Below the pieces are notes generated by a model. That model had not been told where the DNA came from. It did not search any database and saw only the letters and a list, made by a program, of their open reading frames with translations. Shown here piece after piece: positions 24,325-35,740 of a DNA stretch of 64,000 bases. The translations under genes and the position numbers were made by a program. The stretch is from Heterodera schachtii (lineage: Eukaryota > Nematoda > Chromadorea > Rhabditida > Heteroderidae): positions 141,286-205,285 of the forward strand of contig SIJG01000059.1 in NCBI GenBank assembly GCA_023374025.1. Direction: 5' to 3'. Positions within the stretch are counted from its first letter, which is position 1; each line of letters begins with the position of its first letter.

Positions 24325-25740
24325 CTGAAAATCACGAATTTATATTTATAAAAATTTTTCAGAATTTTTTTAATGGAATTTTATGCATTTTCCGTTCTCA
24401 TTTAATAACTTTATTGCTTTTCTATAATTTTTAAACATAATTTGGCAATTTTTTTATATAAAAAACAATCTCTGATAATTATATTATTATAATACAAAAT
24501 TGTTTCATAATTATAATAATTTTGAATGTGCAAATATAATTTTTTTTAATGGTGAATATGCATTATTTATATTGATTATCCAACAACATCAACAACCTAA
24601 AAACAAAGAAAAATATGCATATATTTTATTCACATGAAAAAATACATATATTATAATATTTATATATATAAGATTAATAATAATTTATGCAAAATACCGG
24701 CGGAAGTTTTTGATTAGGTGCCAATTTTATACTGGTATGTATAGGCGGCACTACTGCTATTATGTTTAACCCAATAGTTTTTTTATGCTAAATCGGAAAT
24801 GAAAAAGCAAATATTATATATATTTTTTAATTATGCTTTATTTTTTTATAAAAAAAATGACAAAAATTTTGAACAAAAAATTTGACCTAAGCAAATATTT
24901 GCAAAATTTTGCATCCGGTAATTAAAAAAACGTAGGGAAATTTTGGCCCGGCGTTTCAGAGAAGCGCCGCCAAAGAATAATTAAGAAATTTTGGACAGGT
25001 TTCTTCTTAACATTGTTGCACCAAAAATTATGCTTTTGTGGCTTTTTGGTTTTAAAAACATAAAGAAAAAATTATTTTTCGGATTGAAAATAAAATTTGG
25101 ACGTCAAAATTTTTGAAAAAATATGCCGCAAAAATTGCTATGAAAAGCAAAAAAAATCTTTTCGTATTCGATATGCTCATTTTTCGGTACTTTCCTGTTT
25201 TGTGACCGCAAAATTAATTTTTTTTTTTTAATAAACAAAATCACAGAACAAAAATGTAATAAAAAATTATTCAAGACCGACCTCTTTTTCAAAAAGGTTG
25301 AAAAAAGTTAAGAATTTGGTACTTTCCTGTTCTGTGATTTTGTTTATTAAAAAAAAAAAATTAATTCTGCGGTCACAAAACAGGAAAGTACCCATTTTTC
25401 TTCCCCAAGATTGTTAAAATATTGATAATAGGAAGCTTAAAAAATATATATATTTAATACATTTTTGATTGAATAATTCGTAAAATACACCAAATTTTGC
25501 AAAAATATTCGCATTTTTGACCCCCAAAATCTGTTATATCATTTTTGAGCCCGAAGTGAAATAGTACGCCAAAATAAGGGGTGTATTTTTCTGTGCACTC
25601 TATATTTATTGGTTAATCCTCTCCCTTTTGTCAAACTTTTGTATCAAAAATCGATTTCACATTTTACACGTAATATTAGGTAATTTGAGGCTCAAATATG
25701 AAACTAGCCTCTTTTTAAGCCAAAGTATCTTGAACATAGG
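24325..25740. other. AT-rich intergenic region
   Basis: No coding pattern. It contains the inverted repeat at 25187-25392, listed separately. The remainder is homopolymer-rich. Confidence 0.5.
25187..25392. mobile_element. Short inverted-repeat element with GGTACTTTCCTGTTTTGTG ends
   Basis: The left arm GGTACTTTCCTGTTTTGTGA..CAAAATCACAGAACA is mirrored by TGTTCTGTGATTTTG..TCACAAAACAGGAAAGTACC. The right arm itself begins with a second copy of the end sequence (GGTACTTTCCTGTTCTGTG at about 25318), so the element is rearranged. No ORF of note. Confidence 0.6.
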
Positions 25741-25800
25741 GTAAACCGGGCCCGGATATTTTGGCAAAAACTGGACCCGGATATTATCTGGTACAGAAAA

Positions 25801-25913
25801 GCCATGCTTGGGCACGGGTACAAGTTTTTAAATCAGGCCTGGGTACGTGGTCCAACAGGGTACGAAAAACCCAACAATTATTTTTAAAAACTTAATTTAA
25901 AAAAAACTAAGCA
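25801..25913 (+). repeat. Left copy of a direct repeat of about 112 bp
   Basis: It begins GCCATGCTTGGGCACGGGTA and is nearly identical to 28508-28620. It follows a CCCGGATATT word-repeat stretch (25740-25800). Confidence 0.85.
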
Positions 25914-26109
25914 ATTTTAGAGTCCGGCAGTTTCCATAGTCAGTCAATAAGATATCTACAGAAGGGCATAAGTACTTACTCTGAAGATCGATGAATACAA
26001 TAATAAATAAATTGAGATCACACATGAAAAATAAAGTCAGATCACAAGCATCGAACGAAATAACTATAAATAAATAAATATATAAACAAAAATATGTTTC
26101 TCATGCAAT

Positions 26110-27420
26110 GTAAATATTTTTATGGTATTTAGGGTTTTTAACCCATTTAAGAACTTTGTTTTTAAAACTACGTATGGAAGATGATGCCATAATTTCAGAA
26201 TCAAGATTGTTCTATTATTTTATTGTTCTATTAATAAATGAGTTTTCAGTTTTATTAATTTTGGGTTTAGCTACCAATCTAATACAATTAAATCTATTTT
26301 ATCTTTTTGAGAAAGTATAAAGTTTTTGAGGATCTAAATGAGTATGACAGATTTTTTTAAAAGCAGTGGTAAGATCAATGACTTTTCTACGAGTTTCAAG
26401 CCTGTCAAGTTTAAAAAGTTCTAGTCTTTTATTATACATTTTTAAGAGCAATCCTAGTAAAAATATTTTTGACATTTTTCAATTCTGCTAAGTGCATTTA
26501 CTGACTTAGGGTTCCAAATTTCAGTGGCATATTCTAATAAAGATCTAATATATGTTTTATAAACCAATGACAGTATTCTTATTGTTTTGGATTTAATTAA
26601 CTTAAAAAGAATTTTTATACAAAAAAAAAGGCATTTTTGATTAAATAGGTAATATTTTGCAGGGATACTTAGGGTTATTAGACCCCAAATAAAGAACATA
26701 AGTTTTATCTAAAGCAAATTAATACCCCATTCTTCAGACCAAGTTAAAACATTGATAACTGCTTGGTCCATAGTTTTTCTTTCAGTTTCAGATTTAAAAT
26801 AACATATATTTGGTATCATCTGCAAAAAGCTTGATCCCAATTTAGATGGAATGTAAGACGGTAAATCGGTAATATAAATCAAAAACAGGAGTGGACCAAG
26901 AACAGAGCCTTGGGAAACACCAGAATTTTTTAAAAATTTCAGAATATTTTTCATTAATTTTAACTTGAAAATTCTTTCCGTTAAAAAATCTTTGATCCAA
27001 TTTAAAACTTTCCCCTAATTCCAATTCGATATAATCTATAGAAAAGTAGATTATGGGGGACCTTATCAAAGGCTTTTTGCAAATCTAGGTATAAGCATCA
27101 ATGTTTTTCCTATCCCTGATACAATCATACCAGTCCTCAAGGGTAGAAATAAGATTAGTGATAGTAGATCTTTTGTTTACAAAGCCAAATTGAAATTCAG
27201 AAATTAAATTATGTTCAGTCAAAAATACATAAATTCGGTCAACTAAGATTTTTTCAAAAACTTTGCATAAAGAACAAGTAAGTGAAATAGGTCTATAATT
27301 TTTAACATGGCTTTTATTTTCCTTTTTGTGTAAAGGAAGGATAATAGAATGTTTCCAAATTTTTGGTAATTTACCGGTGTTAAAGGTTTTTGCTTGAGAA
27401 CAGTCTCAACATTGTCAGAG
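26110..27420 (-). mobile_element. Decayed non-LTR retrotransposon (LINE) reverse transcriptase
   Basis: Read on the minus strand, fragments in several frames add up to the middle and end of a Jockey/CR1-like reverse transcriptase: HKKENKSHVKNYRPISLTCS, then SGVSQGSVLGPLLFLIYI (the conserved block before the catalytic motif), and a C-terminal YKTYIRSLLEYATEIWNP. Stops and frame changes interrupt it, and the catalytic YADD-type motif is not intact where expected (QMIPN). Endonuclease and ORF1 regions were not recognised. It is dead. A fragment of a related element lies at 39932-40066. Confidence 0.8.
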
Positions 27421-27649
27421 ACGGTGCATAAATAAAAAATTTAAAAAAACAAAATCAAAAAAAAACTTAGAGGTGAAAAGTAAAATAGGTGTGTTTTAAA
27501 ATAATGACAAAAAATAAAACAAAAGAAATAAATAAAAAATAAAAAAATCTTAGCCTCAGAAAAAATAAGTGAAACAAAATCCGCCCCCTAATACAAAAAT
27601 AACAAAACATTGACATCACTTTTCGATACATTTAAGCTTCAATAATTGC

Positions 27650-28530
27650 TGAAGAGTCACGGTCCTTCTTACAGATGAGACAAATGAAGGACTTACAATC
27701 CTAATGGAATGCCTGAAAATGGCGACGCATGTTAAACTTTGATGAGAACGTTGTCTTGCACTGTCCGCATTTGTTGCCAACAAGTTCTTTCAGGATGTCT
27801 TTTGCGTGATACGGGATTTCAGCAGCTACAATTTTGTGTTTGGTTTTAATAAACCGAACATTGACCCTTCATTTCCTTCGTTTTCGTCTTCGTTTGGTCA
27901 TCAACTGCCATTTCGCGATTATCTTCAGTGATGCTGTCATCAACCGCGATTGCCTTCTTCAGTGATTGTATCTTCACAAGACGGCCATGTTCAGGGATAC
28001 TGTCGTCAACTCCGCGATTTCCCATCATTGTTGAATCGATTCTGAGGACGGCCATGTACAGTGATACTGTCGTCAACTCCGCGATTTCCCATCATTGTTA
28101 AATCAATTCCGCGATTTCTCATCATTGTTGAATCAATTCTTATGTCCTGTAGACTCGCATTATCATAAAGTTCGTCCGGATTTTCGTCGAAAGTTGGTAC
28201 TCCTTCAAATGCGTCTTCTGGGAGGATTTCGTGTTCTTTTCGGGCGGCGATTTCCATGTCTCCGAATTCATGCTCAAAATCAATTTGCAGAGCGTTTGCC
28301 AATTGCTTCAGAAGATTATATGCGCCCTCTGTTGACAAAGTCGTTCCCGGTAATTCCAAAATTTCTCAACTTCCGTTTCAACGTCATCTTCGCCTTCTTT
28401 TCGGGCAGGCATTTGGTCAGTTATAAACGGCACATTACGTGCGGCCATGTGTCTCGCCAGCAAACTGCACGCGCTGCTGATCCTGTTCGCCATCCCGTCG
28501 AAGCCAGCCATGCTTGGGCACGGGTACAAG
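27650..28530 (-). pseudogene. Broken gene with one C2H2 zinc finger
   Basis: On the minus strand, pieces encode RISSACSLLARHMAARNVPF, then (after a frame change near 28360) GAYNLLKQLANALQIDFEHE and an acidic stretch, and finally CGQCKTTFSSKFNMRRHFQA then FH, a C-x2-C-x12-H-x4-H zinc finger at about 27690-27760. A stop follows directly. A short duplicated unit containing ATGGGAAATCGCGGAGTTGA (about 27990-28125) disrupts the middle. It could be a captured host gene fragment or the 5' part of the mobile sequence at 26110-27420, since both share strand and lie between the direct repeats at 25801 and 28508. Confidence 0.5.
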
Positions 28531-28620
28531 TTTTTAAATCAGGCCTGGGTACGTGGTCCAACAGGGTACGAAAAACCCAACAATTATTTTAAAAACTTAA
28601 TTTAAAAAAAATTAAGCAGA
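28508..28620 (+). repeat. Right copy of the direct repeat of about 112 bp
   Basis: It differs from 25801-25913 by only a few bases, including one T lost from a run. The pair brackets about 2.6 kb holding the LINE and the zinc-finger fragment. Confidence 0.85.
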
Positions 28621-28653
28621 TCCAGGAAAATATCCACTAGGCAACATTATGGT

Positions 28654-29258
28654 GGTGCTATGACGTAAAAACCATCAATAAGGGCGTTATATAAAAAACC
28701 ATCAAATGAAAATTTTCAACAAAAACTGCCCATAACTTTTGTCTAAATCAACCAAAATAAACAATCTTGATATAATTCGATAGCCCTAAGTATACAAAGT
28801 TTCAAAAAATTTCGTCAAGTTTGACAAAGTTATGGCCAAAAGTACTCAAGTAACCTGGTTTTCAGACATTTTTGATTTTTTTGAAACTTAGCCAAATTTT
28901 TGGAAAATTTGCAGGCTATAAGAAAGCATTTAGGCTATCGAATAATATCAAGAAAATAATAAACCTAAATAATAACGAAAATTTTTTCATTAGACATAAA
29001 ATAATTTTGATCATCAAAAACTGACCAAAGTTTTTAAAACTAATAAAATTAAGAAATCTTGATATCATTCGATAGCCGCCCTAAGCAACTTTTATGAAAC
29101 TCAAAGAATTTTTTGAAATTTTGTATGTTAATAGAAAACATTTAGGGTTATTGAATGATATCAAGACTTAAAAATTTGGTTGCTTTTGGGCGAAATTATG
29201 AATAATTTTCTGTCAAAAATTTTCCATTTGATTGGTTGTTGACTAACGTCCCAGCACC
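28654..29258. mobile_element. Foldback element of the GACTAACGTC family
   Basis: The ends GGTGCTATGACGTAAAAACC and TTGACTAACGTCCCAGCACC are inverted relative to each other and match those of 19361-19929. The inside carries CTTGATATCATTCGATAGCC-type motifs twice in each orientation. Positions 29146-29180 (TTTAGGGTTATTGAATGATA) give the uninterrupted version of the site into which the 47013 element inserted elsewhere. Confidence 0.75.
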
Positions 29259-30443
29259 GTACCATATTACAATAAATATTAAATTAATTCTTAGAAAAAT
29301 TTATATTCCTCTAACTTTGGCCAACCATTCTTACCGGTGTATTTTCGTACCCGGTTAGACCACAGCAGTACCTACCGGGTCAGATATTAATGAGTTAAAT
29401 ATCATTTCTTTGCAAAAAGGTTAAAATATAAAGTAGAAAAAATTTCAAAATTTTCGGCGGCGCCTATCTGCACCGCCGGACCCTAAAAATCCTTTATTTT
29501 CAAAAAAATTTTTGCTTAAAATGACTAGATTTGGACAAAGTTTCGACGAAATCTGTTAACAAGTTGCACTCATATTTAAAACCTGGTACTCTGTAAGCGA
29601 TTTAAAGCAATTTTGCAAAATGTTCTTATTTTTGACCCTAAAATATTTTAAAAATAATAAATAAAGGATAAAACACGATTTATCCTGCGACTAAATAAAA
29701 TCGACAAAATAAAATAATTACCTTAATTAATTATTGTCTCGACTCACCGATGAATTAGCATTTAAAAATTGAAACATAAAAATTAAAGTAAGTAAATTAA
29801 AAGAAATTATATTAGCAGAATAAAACATTAACTCCTTTTAATATAAAACTGAAATTGCGAATGCGTTGGATTTTTAAGGATTAATAAAATGAACAAAGTC
29901 AATTAAAATTTGTTTGAAAAATTGAAATTTTTTTTCTTTCTTAAAGAATAAATTTTATCCATAAATTAAATATTGTCTTTTTTTGGAAAAAAAATGGAAA
30001 AACAAAATAAAAATTAATCGGAAACATGAAATTATCAGCATAAGAGCCTGAATGATGTGTAGGGATGCCAATTTTAGGTAAATGCATTTTTTTTCTGGAT
30101 TCTCCATAGCCTAATTAGTAGGAAAAAAGTTTTTTTTTTTTTTTTTGTATTTGCGAACAAAAGATGGGACTTTTATTTACATATTCTTAATATTTCGGAG
30201 TTTTTATACATACATATAACATATGTACATATTTTTATACATATTTTGGATTTTTTATCAGTTTTTCGTACATTTTTTGAAGTTTTTTTTGAGAATGTAC
30301 CCCTAAAAATTCTTTTTCTGTTTTCTTCAAAATAAGAGATATAAAAAATTACTTTTTAAATACGGAAATGTGATTCTAAGCCTATATAGGTCATTTTTAT
30401 GATATTTTTGCCTCCTATTTCACCCATTACGAAGAATTTTTTT
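29259..30443 (-). other. AT-rich region with a relic signal-peptide exon of the secreted family
   Basis: At about 29750-29780 the minus strand reads MFQFLNANSS|GTGAGT, resembling the SNANPS|GTGAGT exon ends at 31955 and 34627. The hydrophobic part is lost. About 300 bp around it (29690-30000) is paralogous to 37610-37900. The remainder is AT-rich with no gene. Confidence 0.45.
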
Positions 30444-31136
30444 CTAAAAAATAACAATTTTAAAAATTTTATTTACATATTTGATACAATTTTGGGTTTT
30501 TAATAGATATTTCGGGATTTTTCTTACATATTTATGTACATATTTAAATTTGTCATCATATTCATTAATCAATTCTTCAATTTCATTATATTTTTCCGTT
30601 TTTTGATTTGCTTTTTCCAATTCCTCCTTTGCTGCCTTGGCATTTCCCTTGGCAATTTCGCATTTATTTTCCATCGAAGTCTGGCAATTTTCGTTTCCGT
30701 TTCATTTTTTGTTGCATTTTTCCCAATTTTTTGCTCTTTAATTCCATAATTTAATTCATCCTCATTTGCCAAATCCATCACCCAAATATCATAGACATTC
30801 CTCACTTCATTTTCACTTTTTTGCCAAAAATATTTTGAATATTCATTCAGAAAATTGATAACATCAATTAAACTGTGGAAAATTTCCTTCAATAAATATT
30901 GGATTTACTTATGTTCGGCACCTTCGGTTTTTTATGTTAATCAATTTTTATCATAATAATTTTTTAAAAAGTTTCAAAATAATTTCGGCACATTGCACCA
31001 AGATGGGTCTCAACTTTTGTGGCAAAATATGTGCAAAGTATTGATTATGATTATGAAAACTTTTTAAAAGTCTGTCAAATTCCTGAAGAATGGTCGCCTT
31101 TCTTTTGACAAATTCAGAAAATAGAGCATCTTCAGT
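30444..31136 (-). pseudogene. Secreted helical family, copy B (broken)
   Basis: The minus strand has a truncated alpha-module start TEDALFSEFVKRKAT at about 31136, which soon decays. A beta-module follows: SLIDVINFLNEYSKYFWQKS then DLANEDELNYGIKEQKIGKN and a Lys/Arg-rich tail. It lacks the NWQCDK and TECQK core of the alpha-module. The region between the modules has stops. For the family description see 34547-35422. Confidence 0.55.
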
Positions 31137-31239
31137 CTAAATTTTGAATTTATTTAATTTTTCATCGAATGTTAAGTCTCACCCATGTCAATAATAATCA
31201 AATTTCGATTCCAAAATTACCAAATGTTTGTCATTTAAA

Positions 31240-32047
31240 TTGGTTTGCCATGGATTGTCTTTGTTTTTATGCCAGTTCTTCCGCTTTTATAAGCATTTCC
31301 TCTAAAATTTTGTTAAAATTTTGTCGAATAATTTCGTCTAAATTTTCATTTGTTTGCCGCCATTCATTCGCTGTGTCAATTTCCAATTGCAAAATGAATT
31401 CATTAATTGGCACTTTTGATTCATTTTTAATTCAAATTCATTAATTTAATCTCTGCACATTCATCAATTTTGGTATTCTCTGTACAAATATTCGTACAAA
31501 AGGTCCAAATATTTACGATATTTTTGGCATTCTGTCCGTTCAAATTCTTCAAATTCCTTCGCAATTTTGTCACATTGCCAATTGTTTCTCATATAATACA
31601 CAATGCCAAGATGTGTTTCATATTTTTGCGTCAAATACTTTTTCATTTTGTCAATTTCGTCTAATCCAAAAGAGATCTTTCGTTGATCATCATAATACCC
31701 ATAAAAATTTCTTTTCTTTTCCTTCGATTTAAATAATTAGAATATTCTTTAGCCTTTTCAAAAAATTTATTCCAATTTGTTGCTAATCCTTTGACAAATT
31801 CCGAAAATAAAGCATCTTCAATCTAAATTTGTTATTATTATTATTAGGGCTGGGATTTTTAGGCACAAAAAATCGCGAAATGCTTTGTCATCGACCTTAT
31901 AAATTAGATGGTGTAAATAAAATATTTCATTAATTAGCTCAAATTTAAACTCACCGATGGATTTGCATTTGAAATTGGAATTAAAAAATATTGGATAATT
32001 ATAAAGAATAAAGACACAGCAGAAGCAGTGCAATCAATTATTTTCAT
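31240..32047 (-). pseudogene. Secreted helical family, copy A with intact signal-peptide exon but frameshifted body
   Basis: Exon 1 (31955-32047) encodes 31 residues with a hydrophobic core AVSLFFIIIQYFLIPIS and ends NANPS|GTGAGT, a convincing signal peptide. The alpha-module (31464-31822) begins IEDALFSEFVKGLATNWNKF, shifts frame near 31710 in an A-rich run, then reads KYETHLGIVYYMRNNWQCDK and TECQKYRKYLDLLYEYLYRE. The beta-module remnant (about 31240-31440) has PINEFILQLEIDTANEW and IIRQNFNKILEEMLIKAEE, with a stop. A small word-repeat insertion (about 31835-31880) lies between exon 1 and the alpha-module. Confidence 0.65.
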
Positions 32048-32833
32048 CTGAGTTAAAATTTAATTCAAATAATTAAAATAATATGCTTTTTGAAAAAATC
32101 ATTTTTACTTCCGTGCCCGATTTTACTGTCCAAACATTTTTAGTAAAATAAATAATTTTTCAATGATTTTTTTTTAATAAATAAAATATAAGTTTTGTGA
32201 AAGGTTATTTACGCGTAAAATAATGTATCATATCCACATATTTTCTTGCCTTTGTGTGCATTTAACATTAAACAAATCGATACTTGCCCATTTTAATATA
32301 TTTACGCATATTTTTAATCAGGGGATTTTGTAATTTCCTAATTTTTACGCATATTTTATTCATTGGATAAAAAATAAATTTTTTGAAAGATGCTTTACCC
32401 TTAGTATTAATGCTTTTCACGAAATTCAATTTAGCATAGTATTTTTAAGAAAAAAGATTTTTGGGGAATCGATGCCGGAAACTTTGGCTCTTAACAAATT
32501 TTCTTAAAAAATTTGCAATTTTGGCAAAAATAAATACATATTTGTGGAAATATGGATGATCATTAAAAAAAATTATGTGTCTATAATCATCAGGGAACGG
32601 ATTTTTATGCTTTTACTTATATTTTTTTTTGCAAATATATGCTATCGCATAAGAAGCTCAAAAACTTTATTTTTACATGTTTTCCTTTCAAAAAAAATAA
32701 ATAAAATTCAATAAAAATTAATTAATGACATTGGTCAATTTAACGAACTAAAATGATAAAACGGATTATTTGGTGAAAACTCAGAGAAATAAATTTGGAA
32801 ATAATCTGCCCAAATTTAACTAATTTCTTATAA

Positions 32834-33427
32834 TCAATTTCCAACTTTTTCTATTAGCAATTTGTCCATTTTTTGGTCAAATTCTCTTCGTAAATTGGCA
32901 ATTTCCACCGGTTCATTAAAATGTTTAATTTTTTGCTTTTTGACTTTGATCATTGCTTTTTCTCCATTTTCTTCACTTTTCTCCCCATTTATTTCGTAAT
33001 TCAATTCCTTCTCATTTACCAAATTCATCACCGAAATAAAAATATTGGCTTCACCGCTGGGATTTTATTTGCCATTTCAGCATTTTTACCTTCAAATAAT
33101 AAAAATTATATTATTATTATTATTATTTTATTTTAATATTAATAATATAATGAAACCTTCAACATAAACTCGGAATAAATAATCGTATAAAATGTGCAAA
33201 TATTTTTGCCATTTTTGGCATTCTGTCCGTTCATTTTCTTCAAATTCCTTCCCAATTTTGTCACAGTGCCAATTCTTTCTCATCAAATACACAGTGCCAA
33301 GATGGGTACCAAATTTTTGCACTGAAATCTCTTTCTCATCGCATGAATATTCTTTCGTCAGCTTAGAAAAATTCGTAAAATTTGTCGCTAATCCTTTGAC
33401 AAATTCAGAGAAGATGACATCTTCAAT
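32834..33427 (-). pseudogene. Secreted helical family, copy C (alpha exon intact, beta exon broken)
   Basis: The alpha exon (33157-33427) is open throughout and ends in a good donor: IEDVIFSEFVKGLATNFTNF, then THLGTVYLMRKNWHCDKIGK, TECQKWQKYLHILYDYLF and VYVEG. It joins in phase to a beta exon (32834-33089) starting KNAEMANKIPAVKPIF, which soon meets TGA; further on, another frame continues MMNLVNEKELNYEINGEKSE. Compared with the copy at 36210, part of the SLI..YFWQ segment is missing. No signal-peptide exon was found upstream, so it is likely a pseudogene. Confidence 0.6.
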
Positions 33428-33535
33428 CTAGATTTAAATATGAATTAATTAAAAAAACTTTTTGTTTAATTGAATACTTGCCCAATTGAGCGAATCATTG
33501 AATTGTAAAGTGATAATTATGAAATGTTTGTTCAT

Positions 33536-34290
33536 TTAAATTGGTTTGCCATGGATGTCTTTGTTTTTTGCCCTTTCTTCCGCTTTTATAAGCATTTCCT
33601 CTAAAATTTTGTTAAAATTTTGTCGAATTATTCCGTTTAAACTTTCAGTTTTCGGATATTCCTTCGCTGTTTCAATTGCCAATTGCAAAATCATTTGATT
33701 AATTGGCAATTTTGATTCATTTTTTAATTCAAATTCATAATTTAATCTTTGCTCATTCATCAATTTTGGTTCACAATTATTATAATTATTGAACTGTATG
33801 TTTAATTTATATTCCAAATAAAGGTCTTTGTCAATTGAATTAAAATAAAACTCAGAAATTCTGACCAGACAATTCACCGCATAAATTATTGACCCTTCAA
33901 TTTCAATGTTTTTGTTCTAAATACAAATTTTGGCTTTACTGTTTGAATGCCAAAGTATTCTCTGTACAAATATTCGTACAAAATGTCCAAATATTTACGT
34001 TTTTTTTGGCATTCTGCCCGTTCATATTCTTCAAATTGATCTGCAATTTTGTCACATTGTCAATTCTTTCTCATAAAATACACAATACCAAGGTGTGACT
34101 CATATTTTTGTATTGGATATTCACTGATTTGAATTTTCGGATAGCCTTTCATAAAAGCTAATAGCATATATCGTCGACCTAATTAAAATGGATGATTTAA
34201 ATTAATTACCCGGATTAATTAACTCACTAATGGATTTGCATTTGAAATTGGAATTAAAAAATGATGAGCAATAATTATAAAAAAAAATTA
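33536..34290 (-). pseudogene. Secreted helical family, copy D, head to head with copy E
   Basis: The beta-module (33536-33880) is open for over 110 codons: NCLVRISEFYFNSIDKDLYL, PKLMNEQRLNYEFELKNESK, PINQMILQLAIETAKEY, IIRQNFNKILEEMLIKAEE. The alpha-module (33950-34160) carries KYESHLGIVYFMRKN, then a stop in place of the conserved Trp, then QCDKIADQFEEYERAECQK. A degenerate signal-exon end is visible near 34230-34270. Between alpha and beta the frame changes at the same place as in copy E, which suggests a short intron or an ancestral shift. Confidence 0.6.
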
Positions 34291-34546
34291 AAGAGAAAGA
34301 ATTTTATATTAAATAATGATGCAATGAAATTGTTTATTTAAAAAGCAAATTATTACTTCGATTTTTCTTTATAAATTCATTTTATTAAATAGCATATCAA
34401 TAAAATTTAATGTTTTTTAATATCCAAAAGTTTTGAATTAATTTATTTAAAAATAATTTTGAAAATACATTTTCGAATTTGGAATATTATTCTCCCTATA
34501 AAACCAATGTAATTAAATTTTTAATTTTTTTAATGAAAATTAAGAC

Positions 34547-35422
34547 ATGTTCAACACTTTTTCTGCTGTATTTTTTATAATTATTTCCCTCCATTTTTCA
34601 TTGTCAATTTCAAATGCGAATCCATCGGTGAATTTTGACTTTTTAAAATTTATTTTAGTCCATTTTAATTAGGCTGTCGACAAAATGCTAATTGCTTTTA
34701 TGAAAGGCCAAAAAGAAATGCAAATCAGTGAATATTCAAAGCAGAAATACGAAGCTCACCTTGGCATTATGCATTTTATGAGAAAGAATTGGCAATGTGA
34801 AAAAATTCGGAATGAATTTGAAGAATATGAACGGACAGAATGCCAAAAATATCGCAAATATTTGCACATTTTGTACGAATATTTGTACAGAGAATACGCC
34901 GAAATTCCAACAATGAAACCAAAATTATATTTAAAAATGATAACATTAAAATTGACGGGCCAATAATTTATGCGGTGAATTGTCTGGCCAAAATTTCGGA
35001 GTTTTATTTAAATTCAGATGAGAATAATATTTATAAATGTAAATTAAACAAATTGTTCAATTCGAATTTTTGGAATTTTAAACCAATTTTTTTGAATGAG
35101 AAGAAAATAAATTATCGAATAAAATTGGAAAATGAACCAAAAAATGCCAATTAATGAAATGATTTTGGCATTGGCAATTGACACAGCGAATGAATGGCAA
35201 ACAAATGAAAATTTAGACGGAATTATTCGACAAAATTTTAACAAAATTTTAAAGGAAATGCTTAGAAAAGCGGAAAAAACTGCAATTGAGGATGCTCCTT
35301 GGAAAGCCAATGAACTGAAAATTGACAAGCATTTGCTAATTATGTTTTCAAAATTGGATGGTTCGAATACATGGGCAAGTTGTCAATTAGTAAATGAGTT
35401 ATTTTTTATAAATATTAAGTAA
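34547..35422 (+). CDS. Secreted helical family, copy E (best-preserved member, frame breaks present)
   Basis: Exon 1 (34547-34627) encodes MFNTFSAVFFIIISLHF..SISNANPS, a signal peptide, ending TCG|GTGAAT. After TTTTAATTAG the alpha-module (34673 on) reads AVDKMLIAFMKGQKEMQISE, KYEAHLGIMHFMRKNWQCEK, TECQKYRKYLHILYEYLYRE. The beta-module follows in other frames: GPIIYAVNCLAKISEFYLNS, then PINEMILALAIDTANEWQTN, IIRQNFNKILKEMLRKAEK, up to a stop after NELFFINIK. Two frame changes (near 34940 and 35145) remain unexplained: short introns, decay or assembly errors. The predicted product is extracellular, helical and charged, with two conserved Cys (WQC and TEC). I do not recognise the family; a parasite secreted effector is the inferred role. 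Confidence 0.6.
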
Positions 35423-35723
35423 ATTACCCATTCGAGATCGTCGTAGGAGACAATAAAGATTAATGGGTTTCGGGGGAGGGTCCCTTTGAAGTTGCCCCCT
35501 AATTAATGGGTTTAGGGAGAGGGATGGATCCCTTTGAGGATTGCCGCCTGCGGTTAGGGTAATTTATTTCGCTGACCGTAGGTGGCAATAATTTCGCGCA
35601 CTAACCCAAGGGTATTGAGGGGGGGGGGGGAGTAAAAATACATTTAAAATTTAATTGGATGAGTGGACGGTTCGAATACATGTGCAAGTTGTCAATTAGT
35701 AAATGAGTTATTTTTTATACATA
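35359..35723 (+). repeat. 58-bp direct repeat bracketing a GC-richer insert
   Basis: GGTTCGAATACATGGGCAAG and the following bases to ATTTTTTATA occur at 35359-35415 and again at 35665-35720. Between them (35416-35660) lies foreign-looking sequence with GGTTTCGGGGGAGGGTCCCT, GATTGCCGCCTGCGG and a run of G, unlike its AT-rich surroundings. Confidence 0.7.
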
Positions 35724-35740
35724 ATTTCACATGTATTTAG

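Noticed and set aside
27846..28140. CRISPR-like or regulatory array from the recurring ATGGGAAATCGCGG unit
   Set aside because: Only two to three copies with uneven spacing, inside a decaying coding fragment; an ordinary local duplication.
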